This document shows positions 34,220 to 42,218 of a stretch of 64,000 nucleotides of DNA, piece by piece. Origin of the DNA: Hymenobacter cellulosilyticus (GTDB taxonomy: Bacteria > Bacteroidota > Bacteroidia > Cytophagales > Hymenobacteraceae); assembly GCF_022919215.1 (NCBI RefSeq), contig NZ_CP095046.1:2346501-2410500 (forward strand). The letters run 5' to 3'. A program made the position numbers and the translations under genes. Position 1 is the first letter of the stretch, and each line of letters begins with the position of its first letter. Below the pieces are notes generated by a model that saw only the letters and a list, made by a program, of their open reading frames with translations, did no database searches and had not been told where the DNA came from.

Positions 34220-35747
34220 ACAGTTGCCGGGTTTGAGGATGAAGTACGGGCCTGAGGAGCCTGGGACCAGGCTTGCAAAGCCCGCACGGCCCGCTGCCAG
34301 TTGCCGATACCTACGGCAATACTATCCTGGTCGGCTTTCGGGCTAAAGGTAATGTCGGATTGTTCCAGGGCCTGAATTTCGGTTACGTCCTGCCAGTAGC
34401 CCACCGCCAGCCCGGCCAGATAGGCCGCGCCCAGGGCCGTGGTTTCGGTGTTGCGCGGGCGGGTGACGAGGGTGTTGAGCACATCGGCCTGAAACTGCAT
34501 GAGCAAGTCGTTGGCCGCCGCGCCCCCGTCGACGCGCAGCTCGGCGATGGGCAGGCCGGAGTCGGCTTCCATGGCCCGCAGCACGTCCATGGTCTGGTAG
34601 GCAATGGCCTCCACGGCGGCCCGGGCCAAGTGGGCGGCCGTCGTGGCCCGGCTCATGCCGAAGATGGTGCCCCGGGCGTAGGGGTCCCAGTAGGGGCGCC
34701 TAGCCCGGCAAAGGCCGGCACAAAGTAGACGCCTTCACTGCTGCTCACCTGCCGGGCCAGGGCTTCCACCTCAGCCGCTGTCTTGATAAGGCCCAGGTTG
34801 TCGCGCAGCCACTGCACCACCGCCCCGGCCATAAAAATGCTGCCTTCCAGGGCGTACTGCACCTGCCCGTTCAGCTGCCAGGCCACGGTGGTCAGCAGGT
34901 TGTGCTGCGAGGCTTTGGGTTCGGAGCCAATGTTCATCAGTATAAAGCAGCCCGTGCCGTAGGTATTCTTCACCATGCCGGGCCGGGTGCAAAGCTGCCC
35001 AAACAAGGCCGCCTGCTGGTCGCCGACAATACCAGCCAGCGGCACTTTGGAGGCGAAAATGGTGGTCTTGGTGTGCCCGTATACCTCGCTCGACGGCCGC
35101 ACCTGGGGCAGCATGCTGGCCGGAATGTCGAACAAGGCCAGCAGCTCGGCGTCCCACTCTAGGGTGTGAATGTTGAGCAGCATGGTGCGCGAGGCGTTGG
35201 TCACGTCCGTTACGTGCAGCTCGCCCTGGGTCAGGTTCCAGATCAGCCAGCTGTCCACGGTCCCGAAAGCCAGCTCCCCGGCCTCGGCCTGGGCCCGGGC
35301 GCCGGGCACGTTGTCCAGAATCCAGCGCACCTTGCTGGCCGAGAAGTAAGCATCGAGCACCAGCCCGGTCTTCTGCCGGATCATATCCTCGTGGCCCGCG
35401 GCCCGCAGCTCGTCGCAAAACTCGGCCGTGCGGCGATCCTGCCACACAATAGCGTTGTACACGGGCTTGCCCGTTGCGCGGTGCCACACCACGGCCGTTT
35501 CGCGCTGATTGGTAATGCCAATGGCGGCCAGACTCTTGCCGTTCAATCCGGCCTTTACCGTGGCTTCCGCCGCCACGCCCGCCTGCGTCGACCAGATTTC
35601 CATAGGGTCGTGCTCCACCCAGCCGGGTTGGGGAAATATCTGGGTAAACTCCTTCTGCGCTTGCGCCACAATCTGGCCCTGACGGTCAAACAAAATAGCC
35701 CGGGAGCTGGTCGTGCCCTGGTCCAGGGCAAGGATGTACTGCGGCAT
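34216..35747 (-). CDS. glpK: Glycerol kinase (one apparent frameshift)
   Basis: Restored length is 510 residues. It phosphorylates glycerol to sn-glycerol 3-phosphate. The FGGY-kinase landmarks are present: [18 protein letters not shown] at the N-terminus (ATP phosphate loop), [38 protein letters not shown] and, in the last part, [20 protein letters not shown]. The frame breaks at GGGG 34693-34696 on the plus strand; one base restores [21 protein letters not shown] at 35747 fits the family; a longer frame upstream is non-coding. It is the middle gene of glpD-glpK-glpF. Confidence 0.95.
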
Positions 35748-35802
35748 AGAAGGAAAGGGTGGGGTAGAAGGAGATAAGGAGTCAGCGGAAGATAGGATAA
35801 GA

Positions 35803-36012
35803 AAGAACGTCATGCCGGGCGAGAAATCTTGCTCGGAGTCATAATCAGCAAAAGAACCAAGCAATAAGAACGTCATGTCGAGCAACGCGAGACATCTCGC
35901 GTGCTATGGGACTTTGATTACTGCTGCGGCAGAGATGCTTCGCGGAGCTCAGCATGACACTAGTATTGCAACGTCAGCACGCGAGATGCTTCACTACGTT
36001 CTGCATGACGTG
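35803..36012. repeat. Cluster of GTCATG/CATGAC REP-like palindromes between glpD and glpK
   Basis: The word AAGAACGTCATG occurs at about 35803 and 35870 and, inverted, as ATGAC-containing words at about 35951 and 36003. Related stems CGCGAGACATCTCGCG and GCACGCGAGATGCTTC appear in between. Such short palindromic repeats are common between genes in Hymenobacter-like genomes. Here they occupy nearly the whole glpD-glpK gap and would fold in the mRNA, perhaps affecting the relative expression of glpD and glpK. Confidence 0.7.
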
Positions 36013-36019
36013 CCGCTAG

Positions 36020-37639
36020 CTATGATGGAGCCGCTTCTTTCCCCGGAGCAGCCGTCAGCAAATACCCCCGGGCCAACTCCCGAAACTCGGTTACCTGCCG
36101 GGTTTGCCAGGCGGCGTCCTGACCCAGCTCCTCGGCCAGCAGCGCCGCTACCAGCGGGGCCACCCGCATAGCCGCCGCGGCATCCAGGAACAGCACCCGC
36201 ACCCGGCGGGCCAGCACGTCTTCCACGGTACGAGCCATTTCGGCGCGGGCGGCCCATACCACTTCGGCCCGGGTGAATTCCAGGGCGGTATCCAGGGGCA
36301 AAGCCAGCGCGGGCCGCTGAGCCATCAGTTGCTCTAAGGCGGCCTGGTCGGTGCCATATACGCTGAGGTGGGCGCCGTAATCAGTGGTGGGCTGGGCTCC
36401 GTGAATGGGCAGATTAACCGTGCGGCTAAGCGCGGCCGGAAGCTTGCCTTCGGCAATGGCCCGGTCCACGGTGTCCTGGCCCATGCGGCGGTAGGTGGTC
36501 CACTTGCCGCCCGTAATGGTCAGCAAGCCGGTTTTTGACACCAGAATCTTGTGGCTGCGAGATATTTCCTTCGTAGCATCCGAGTTGCCCTGCGGAGCCG
36601 CCAACGGCCGCAGCCCGGCAAACACGCTCAGCGCATCCTCCCGCCGCGGCACCTTGGTCAGGTACTGCCCCGCCGTGCGCAAGATAAAGTCGATTTCCGC
36701 CTCCAGGGCCCGGGGCTCCAGGCTATGCTCCCGCAGCGGAGTATCAGTAGTGCCCAGCACCACCCGCCCGTGCCAGGGCACCGCAAACAGCACCCGCCCG
36801 TCCTCGGTCTTGGGAATCATCAGGGCCTCTTCGCTGGGCAAAAACGACTTGTCTACCACAATATGCACGCCCTGACTAGGCCGCACCAAGGGCCGGCTAC
36901 CGGGCGTATCCAGCTGCAGAATGTCGTCCACGAACACGCCCGTAGCATTCACCACCACCTTGGCCGCCACTGCGTAGGTTCGGCCGGTTTCCTGGTCGCG
37001 GGCCGTTACGCCCCTTATGCGGCCCTGAGCATTTTTCAGAAGGCCAGTTACGGCGAAATGGTTGAGCACCGTGCCGCCCTGCTCAATGGCCGTCTGGGCC
37101 AGGTTCACGGCCAGCCGGGCGTCGTCAAACTGTCCGTCGTGGTAAAGCACTCCGCCCCGCAGTCCCGCCGGCCGGATGTTGCCCAGCCGCTGCAGCGTCT
37201 CGGCCTTGCTCAGGTGCCGCGACGCGCCCAAACTCAGCTTGCCCGCCAGTATATCGTACACCTTCAAACCGATGGTGTAAAACGGCCCGCCCCACCAGTC
37301 GTAGTTGGGAATGATAAAATCCTGGTTTTTGACCAGGTGCGGGGCGTTTTGCAGTAGCAGGCCCCGCTCGTACAGCGCCTCCCGCACCAGCCCCACGTCG
37401 CCCTGGGCCAGGTAGCGCACTCCGCCGTGCACCAGCTTGGTCGAGCGGCTGCTGGTGCCCTTGGCAAAGTCGGCCTGCTCCAGCAGCAAGGTCTTGTAGC
37501 CCCGACTAACGCCGTCCAGGGCCACACCCAGCCCCGTAGCCCCGCCCCCGATAACCAGCAAGTCCCACTCGGACTGCCCCTGTAGCTGCTTCAGCAGCAC
37601 GTCACGTCGAAACAAGGACTCCGATTCTGTATCCAGCAT
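36020..37639 (-). CDS. glpD: Aerobic glycerol-3-phosphate dehydrogenase
   Basis: A 539-residue FAD enzyme that oxidises sn-glycerol 3-phosphate to dihydroxyacetone phosphate and passes electrons to quinone at the inner membrane. The FAD-binding GGGATGLGVALDGVSRG lies near residue 26, followed by the substrate-loop block GTSSRSTKLVHGGVRYL; further on are HGRVVLGTTDTP and TITGGKWTTYRRM. The frame is open for another 48 residues upstream, but ATG 37639 (MLDTESESLF) is the plausible start. It is first in the glycerol operon, separated from glpK by a palindromic repeat cluster. Confidence 0.94.
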   Translation of the reverse strand: MLDTESESLFRRDVLLKQLQGQSEWDLLVIGGGATGLGVALDGVSRGYKTLLLEQADFAKGTSSRSTKLVHGGVRYLAQGDVGLVREALYERGLLLQNAPHLVKNQDFIIPNYDWWGGPFYTIGLKVYDILAGKLSLGASRHLSKAETLQRLGNIRPAGLRGGVLYHDGQFDDARLAVNLAQTAIEQGGTVLNHFAVTGLLKNAQGRIRGVTARDQETGRTYAVAAKVVVNATGVFVDDILQLDTPGSRPLVRPSQGVHIVVDKSFLPSEEALMIPKTEDGRVLFAVPWHGRVVLGTTDTPLREHSLEPRALEAEIDFILRTAGQYLTKVPRREDALSVFAGLRPLAAPQGNSDATKEISRSHKILVSKTGLLTITGGKWTTYRRMGQDTVDRAIAEGKLPAALSRTVNLPIHGAQPTTDYGAHLSVYGTDQAALEQLMAQRPALALPLDTALEFTRAEVVWAARAEMARTVEDVLARRVRVLFLDAAAAMRVAPLVAALLAEELGQDAAWQTRQVTEFRELARGYLLTAAPGKEAAPS

Positions 37640-37684
37640 AGCCGTGCTTACTGCTGCCAGGCCCAATACGTTTCCCCACCTGCT

Positions 37685-37710
37685 GTAGAGACGCGTATTC
37701 GCGTCTCTAC
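37685..37710. repeat. Perfect palindrome GTAGAGACGCG-TATT-CGCGTCTCTAC
   Basis: Eleven-base arms around a 4-nt loop, 46 nt upstream of the glpD start. The same type of GTAGAGACGCG hairpin is known as a dispersed repeat in cyanobacteria and some Bacteroidota. It might be a REP-like element or an operator for the glp operon; only one copy is seen in this window. Confidence 0.7.
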
Positions 37711-37759
37711 CGTTGAGCAAGCCGTTGCGGACGCCTACGCAAAGCCTACATTTTTTCTG

Positions 37760-38013
37760 AAAACCCCGACGTGCGGGCACCAAAACCCCGACATGTGGTC
37801 ACCACAATCCCGCTGTGTGGCCCCAATGATGCGCGGCCTCGCCTCAGTCGTCCGCGGCCCGGCCCGATGCTCGCGGGCCCGGACCCAATCGTTCGCGGCC
37901 TCGCCTCTGTCGTTGCGGGTATCGCCCCAAGGGTCCGCGGCCTCGCCCCGGTCGTCCGCGGTATAGTTTCAGCGGTCCGCGGCCTCGCCCCAACGATCCG
38001 CGGTATGGTCACC
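37760..38013. repeat. Degenerate 21-nt tandem array (about 12 units) between glpD and a GNAT gene
   Basis: Twelve consecutive units of 20-22 nt, most ending in ..CGCGG(CCTC or TAT)GCCCC or GGTCACC. In the right half two unit types alternate (GCGGCCTCGCCCC and GCGGTATNG), giving a 42-nt higher-order period. TGGTCACCACA occurs near both ends. Because 21 is a multiple of three, both strands stay open and would encode heptapeptides such as VRGLAPV, but no credible start or stop frames it. The remaining interval (37640-37759 and 38014-38093) holds the glpD upstream region and the acetyltransferase leader. Confidence 0.75.
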
Positions 38014-38093
38014 ACATTTCGTCGCGCCGGATTCCTGTTTTTCCAGGTCCTAACCCCACTTCTACGTACCTTCCCCGGCCAAAATCTCCCGCC

Positions 38094-38512
38094 ATGCGTT
38101 ACCGCGAAGCCCAGCTCTCCGACATTCCCCAACTCATGCAAGTGCGCCTGGCCGTGCGCGAAAACCGCCTGTCCGACCCCGCCCGCGTCCCCTACGAAGC
38201 CTACGTCGACTACCTCACCCGCCGCGGCCGGGGCTGGGTCTGCGAAGTCGAAAACCGCATCGTCGGCTTCGCCATCGTCGATGTGCAGGACCACAGCATC
38301 TGGGCCCTGTTCCTGCTCCCCGACTACGAAGCCCGGGGCATCGGCAAAACCCTCCACGACCAGCTGCTCACCTGGTACTTCCAGCAAACCCAGCACCCCA
38401 TCTGGCTCAGCACTACCCCGGCACCCGCGCCGAAGAATTCTACCGCCGCCAGGGCTGGCAAGAAACCGGCCGGACGTCGAGCGGGGAGGTACGGTTCGAG
38501 CGGGCTGAATAG
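38094..38512 (+). CDS. GNAT acetyltransferase (one apparent frameshift)
   Basis: Restored length is 139 residues. MRYREAQLSDIPQLMQVR opens a standard GNAT fold; IWALFLLPDYEARGIGKTL is the acetyl-CoA loop (R/QxxGxG/A). The frame is lost at CCCC 38416-38419; one C restores STTPGTRAEEFYRRQGWQE, the typical C-terminal F/YYxxxGF segment, and the stop at 38510-38512. The substrate is unknown. The gene stands alone and follows the tandem array. Confidence 0.82.
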
Positions 38513-38582
38513 ATAAAAGCCAGCACTTGTGTTCTGAACAATCTAGCTACGGGTAATGGCTTTACTCCATAATTAGCGTCAA

Positions 38583-39242
38583 ATGGCAGAGGATATAGTA
38601 ATTGGCCTGCTAAAAAGTGCAGGTAGAACAGTGAGCGTTGCATTGATGCTTTTCTTTCCTATTGCAATTCTATGCAGCTACGCCTTTATGGATATGGTAG
38701 CTGTAACTGCTATGGGGTTATTATTTTTTGGGATAGGTGCACTTAGTGTACTATTATTTGCTGCTGGTGTCATTTTTTCCAGGTTTTTCTTTGAAAGCAA
38801 TAGGGCTAAAATTATAGGGGCCTGTGCATTAGCTTCTACGCTGCTAATTTTTTCGTTGCGTATCTATTTCTGGGACATTATCACTTGGAAAGTAAAAAGG
38901 GACTTTAATATCCACAAAGCCGCACTAGAAAATATTGCCGCTAAGGCATTGAAAACTCCCGCCACTCCACAAGAAAAAGTTGATCTAATAAATAAATCAT
39001 TGGCCAGTGGGCGGTTTCCGTTTATAGTTGATAACTGTTCAGATGTTGGTGGACCACTTGAAACAGTAAACAGGGGTGAAATAGTATTTTTAATAGTAAA
39101 CGCCTTGGATGTCAACAAAATGCTTTACATATATAGCAAGGATGATGCATATCCAGGTCCCACTTGTAGAGTGGTAGCGCGGTGGCAGCATATTGCCAAA
39201 AATTGGTATTGCACTCCCAACTTATCCGACACTTTCGATTAG
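38583..39242 (+). CDS. Hypothetical membrane protein, AT-rich
   Basis: A 219-residue protein with three helices in the first 105 residues (SVALMLFFPIAILCSYAF; TAMGLLFFGIGALSVLLF; GACALASTLLIFSL) and a soluble C-terminal half that includes DNCSDVGGPLETVNRGE and two further cysteines. I do not recognise a family. Its codon use is much more A/T-rich than the flanking genes, so it was probably acquired recently. It starts 70 nt after the acetyltransferase and ends 15 nt before the next gene, without a visible terminator. Confidence 0.68.
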   Translation: MAEDIVIGLLKSAGRTVSVALMLFFPIAILCSYAFMDMVAVTAMGLLFFGIGALSVLLFAAGVIFSRFFFESNRAKIIGACALASTLLIFSLRIYFWDIITWKVKRDFNIHKAALENIAAKALKTPATPQEKVDLINKSLASGRFPFIVDNCSDVGGPLETVNRGEIVFLIVNALDVNKMLYIYSKDDAYPGPTCRVVARWQHIAKNWYCTPNLSDTFD

Positions 39243-39257
39243 CCAACCTAAACTACC

Positions 39258-39569
39258 ATGCCCACCACCATCACCCGCATCTGGCACGGCACTACCGCTG
39301 CCCACCACGCCGAACCCTACCTGCGCTACCTCGAAGCCTCCGGCCTGGCCGACTATAAAACCACCCCCGGCAACCTCGGCGTGCAGGTTCTGCGCCGCCT
39401 CGACGGCGACATCTGCCACTTCTGGACCGTTAGCCGCTGGGACAGCTACGAGAGCATCCAGGGCTTCGCCGGCCCCGACTACGAAAAAGCCCGCTACTAC
39501 CCCGAAGACGCCCAGTACCTGCTCGAGTTCGAGCCCACCGTACTCCACTGCGAAACCTTCGAGTATTAG
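39258..39569 (+). CDS. Small ABM-like (ferredoxin-fold) protein
   Basis: A 103-residue protein resembling the antibiotic biosynthesis monooxygenase/dimeric alpha-beta barrel superfamily: ITRIWHGTTAAHHAEPYLRY, then GVQVLRRLDGDICHFWTVSRW and FAGPDYEKARYYPEDAQYLL. Members act as small oxygenases, haem-degrading proteins or simple binding folds; nothing here decides which. The composition returns to the GC-rich average, unlike the gene before it. Confidence 0.75.
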   Translation: MPTTITRIWHGTTAAHHAEPYLRYLEASGLADYKTTPGNLGVQVLRRLDGDICHFWTVSRWDSYESIQGFAGPDYEKARYYPEDAQYLLEFEPTVLHCETFEY

Positions 39570-39650
39570 CCTAGGCCCCGGCACAAACTCGTCGGTATTG
39601 CCCCGCAATTCTCTTAGCTTTCTGGAAAAATTCATTTTCTTTTTCTATCC

Positions 39651-40280
39651 ATGAAAGCAGTATTTACCCTTCTCCTTGGGGTATTGGCCACCTTCAGCGC
39701 TCTGGCGCAAAACTTTGAGGGCCGCATCCTCTACACCAATACCTACAAAAGCAAGCTGCCCGACCTGACCGATCAGCAATGGGCCGCCGCCATGGGCGTC
39801 AATCAGGAATACTACGTGAAAGGCGGCAGCTACAAAACCATCATGAACGGGATGCTCATGCAGTGGCAGCTTTTCCCCGGCTCCGACGGCAAGCTGTATG
39901 CCAAGATGAGCAATTCCGAAGCCGCCATCTGGGTCGACACCTCCACCAATCCCGACGAGGTACTCAAGGCCGAGGTAAAGAAAAACGCCGCTACCATTCT
40001 GGGCTACAAGTGCGACGAGCTGACGCTGACCTGCAAAAGCGGCGTGCAGAAATACTACTTCAGCTCCAAGCAGGCCATTGATCCCAAGCTCTACGAAAAC
40101 CACAAGTATGGCAACTGGTACGACATCCTCAAAAACACCAAGGCTCTGCCGCTCAAGCTCGTCGTAGATACCCCGCAGTTCTCGATGGAAAGCGTCGCCA
40201 CTGAGGTAAAAGCCATGAAGCTAGAGGACAGCTTTTTCGCCCTGCCCGCCGGTATTCCTACCGTGAAGAGCCCCAACTAA
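39651..40280 (+). CDS. Secreted protein of unknown function
   Basis: A 209-residue protein with a signal peptide (MKAVFTLLLGVLATFSALAQ). The mature part is rich in beta strands: FEGRILYTNTYKSK, YYVKGGSYKTIMNG, LYAKMSNSEAAIWVD, then ILGYKCDELTLTCKSGVQKYYF with two cysteines. The pattern resembles DUF4412-like proteins of Bacteroidota, which are periplasmic or outer-membrane associated with no assigned function. It is transcribed alone and is followed by a terminator. Confidence 0.72.
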   Translation: MKAVFTLLLGVLATFSALAQNFEGRILYTNTYKSKLPDLTDQQWAAAMGVNQEYYVKGGSYKTIMNGMLMQWQLFPGSDGKLYAKMSNSEAAIWVDTSTNPDEVLKAEVKKNAATILGYKCDELTLTCKSGVQKYYFSSKQAIDPKLYENHKYGNWYDILKNTKALPLKLVVDTPQFSMESVATEVKAMKLEDSFFALPAGIPTVKSPN

Positions 40281-40341
40281 GGCTTTCGAAAACTCAGACA
40301 AAAAGCCTCAAGCAGTTAGCTGGTGTATGACCAAATTTTCT

Positions 40342-40375
40342 AAAGCGTTCCGGCCCTAAGCCGGGACGCTTTTTT
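40342..40375 (+). terminator. Rho-independent terminator
   Basis: AAAGCGT and CCGG pair with CCGG and ACGCTTT (one bulged base per arm), followed by a run of T. It lies about 60 nt after the stop of the secreted protein gene. Confidence 0.85.
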
Positions 40376-40488
40376 AGTAGTATTGGTAGGCTTTTCGAAA
40401 CCAGCAGCCACAGGGTGTGAGGCGGCCCCACCGGCCATAGTAACGTAAACCAGCCTTTTTATGAATGCTGGCAGCTCACATCAGCACC

Positions 40489-40854
40489 TTACATAGCCGC
40501 CCCGCCCCTGATTGTTAACCGTTCGTAGTCCCAGCCTACATGGGTGATGTTATGCAACGTATAGATAATCGGGGTCTTATTGCCCTTCTGAATCAGGCCC
40601 GCCGTTTTCCATTCCTCTTGTAACAGCCACAGCAGCCCCATGGAACGCTGACGAGCATCTTTGCTCCGAATACGTGCTTCGAGCAGCGCAGAGTCCAGGC
40701 CACAGTCGGCGTACCGCACAACACACGCCAGCTGAAGAGTTTCCTGCTTATCGATAACTAAACTGTACTGCATCGGCGACGGGCGTTGGTCAACATAATG
40801 GTGCCAAATGGATTCGAGCGGGATAGGCTGATCAGCCAGGGTAAGGATTGTCAT
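40489..40854 (-). CDS. Hypothetical protein
   Basis: A 121-residue soluble protein that I do not recognise. It starts MTILTLADQPIPLESIWHHY and has a conserved-looking middle (MQYSLVIDKQETLQLACVVRY) and end (KNTPIIYTLHNITHVGWDYE-like). It is the only good reading frame between the terminator at 40375 and the divergent gene at 40939, and its 84-nt intergenic region could hold both promoters. Its composition is similar to its neighbours. Confidence 0.6.
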   Translation of the reverse strand: MTILTLADQPIPLESIWHHYVDQRPSPMQYSLVIDKQETLQLACVVRYADCGLDSALLEARIRSKDARQRSMGLLWLLQEEWKTAGLIQKGNKTPIIYTLHNITHVGWDYERLTIRGGAAM

Positions 40855-40938
40855 AAAACCAATGTAGCTCGTTCTCCTCCATGGAACACGTTTACTGCAC
40901 TACCATTTGATTTGAATGGACCACTTGCCTTTATAAGC

Positions 40939-42201
40939 ATGAACAGTGAGAAAAAGTCGGTTCGCCGGCTACTGCCGTTTTTCCTGGTAGCCGGTATTCT
41001 ACTGCTTACCCGAAGCAGCTTGGCGCAGCAAGGATTTCCGCAGTACTACGAATACCTAAACCTAACCCAGAAAGCCGACTCCTTGAAACGGGCTCGACAG
41101 TACCCCCAGGCGGCTAGCTTCTATGGACGGGCGGCGCGAGTGAAAATTGAGAAGGGCATTCCTATTCCGCCTACGGAAAGCCAATACCAGGCCGCCCAGG
41201 CATGGTCGCAAGCCAATAAGGCCGACAGCGCCTTTCACTACCTGAGCGTTTTGGCCCGCCAGGGATTCGCGCAGGCCGATACCTTGCGCCGGGACATTCA
41301 CTTCAACGGGTTGCACGCCGATGCCCGGTGGATGCCCGTTCTGGCCCGCGTCGACGGCAACGCCGCCCGGGAGCGTCGCTTGGCGCAGGTGTACCGCGAG
41401 CGGACGGAGTTTAAGAGGCCCGGTGACGAGGTCGTGTTTAACCCGCCGCCAGCCTACGTACGGCAGTTCATTTATAATGACACCCTGGCCCTGACGTCGG
41501 TTAACTACGCCAACTTTCGCCTCTTTTTTCGCGGCAACTCCTACTCCGCAACCCACCTGCCGGCGCTCAAAGACCAGCTTGCCAGTGCGTGGCCCCGTAT
41601 TCTGAGCGTGCTGCAGGTGCCCGCCTACCAGAAAGGCGTGTACCTGACCCTGGTTGATTCCAAACAGGAGCTGAAAGAGCTGACCGGCCTTAGCCCGGCT
41701 GGTGGTTTTGCGTTGGTTGGTCAGGATGCGGCCTTTCTCGTCAACAGTCCTACCCGCCGGCTACAGGCCAAGCACGAAATTTTTCATCTTCTCGCCAACG
41801 AGGTGTGGGGCGTTTGTCAGTCCCGGCTGCTCAACGAAGGCGGGGCCGTCTTCTGCGACAATGAGTGCTGGTACGAGAATCCTATTTATAGCCTTAATGC
41901 TTACTTTCTGCAAACCGGTAAGCTGCTGCCGCTTTCCGGTTTAATCAACGACTTCGACAATGTTGCCCGCACCAACCAGGTGGTGGCTTACCTGCAAAGT
42001 GCCGCGCTGTTTAAGTACCTCTACGAGCAGTATGGCGTCAACCGGATGAAGCAACTATGGCGCAGCGGCTTTGGTAGCTTTCAAGCCATCTACGGCTTTT
42101 CCCTGAGTCGGCTGGAAAAGGAATGGAAGGCGTATATCCGCAAAAATGCCCCTCCGAAGGCTATGGATTGGGACAAAGTAAGCAAAGAAGGCTGCGGCTA
42201 G
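40939..42201 (+). CDS. Secreted or membrane-anchored gluzincin-like metallopeptidase
   Basis: A 420-residue protein with an N-terminal signal anchor (LLPFFLVAGILLLTRSSLAQ). The first part (residues 25-120) is helical, TPR-like (RARQYPQAASFYGRAARV; FHYLSVLARQGFAQADTLRRD). The C-terminal half contains KHEIFHLLANE, an HExxH zinc motif, and 19 residues later NEGGAVFCDN with the third-ligand glutamate, as in peptidase MA-like gluzincins. It probably acts in the periplasm; no substrate can be proposed. The frame opens far upstream, but ATG 40939 directly precedes the signal anchor. Confidence 0.75.
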   Translation: MNSEKKSVRRLLPFFLVAGILLLTRSSLAQQGFPQYYEYLNLTQKADSLKRARQYPQAASFYGRAARVKIEKGIPIPPTESQYQAAQAWSQANKADSAFHYLSVLARQGFAQADTLRRDIHFNGLHADARWMPVLARVDGNAARERRLAQVYRERTEFKRPGDEVVFNPPPAYVRQFIYNDTLALTSVNYANFRLFFRGNSYSATHLPALKDQLASAWPRILSVLQVPAYQKGVYLTLVDSKQELKELTGLSPAGGFALVGQDAAFLVNSPTRRLQAKHEIFHLLANEVWGVCQSRLLNEGGAVFCDNECWYENPIYSLNAYFLQTGKLLPLSGLINDFDNVARTNQVVAYLQSAALFKYLYEQYGVNRMKQLWRSGFGSFQAIYGFSLSRLEKEWKAYIRKNAPPKAMDWDKVSKEGCG

Positions 42202-42218
42202 GTCACCAGCGTCTACTA

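Noticed and set aside
37760..38013. CRISPR array
   Set aside because: Units of about 21 nt follow each other directly, with no spacers of unique sequence, and no cas gene is nearby.
37746..38396. A minus-strand gene across the tandem array
   Set aside because: Its start would lie inside the GNAT gene and its sequence beyond the array is an antisense shadow.
37771..38508. A heptad-repeat protein gene on the plus strand
   Set aside because: The frame runs on out of register into the acetyltransferase gene and has only a weak GTG start. Openness follows from the 21-nt period and high GC.
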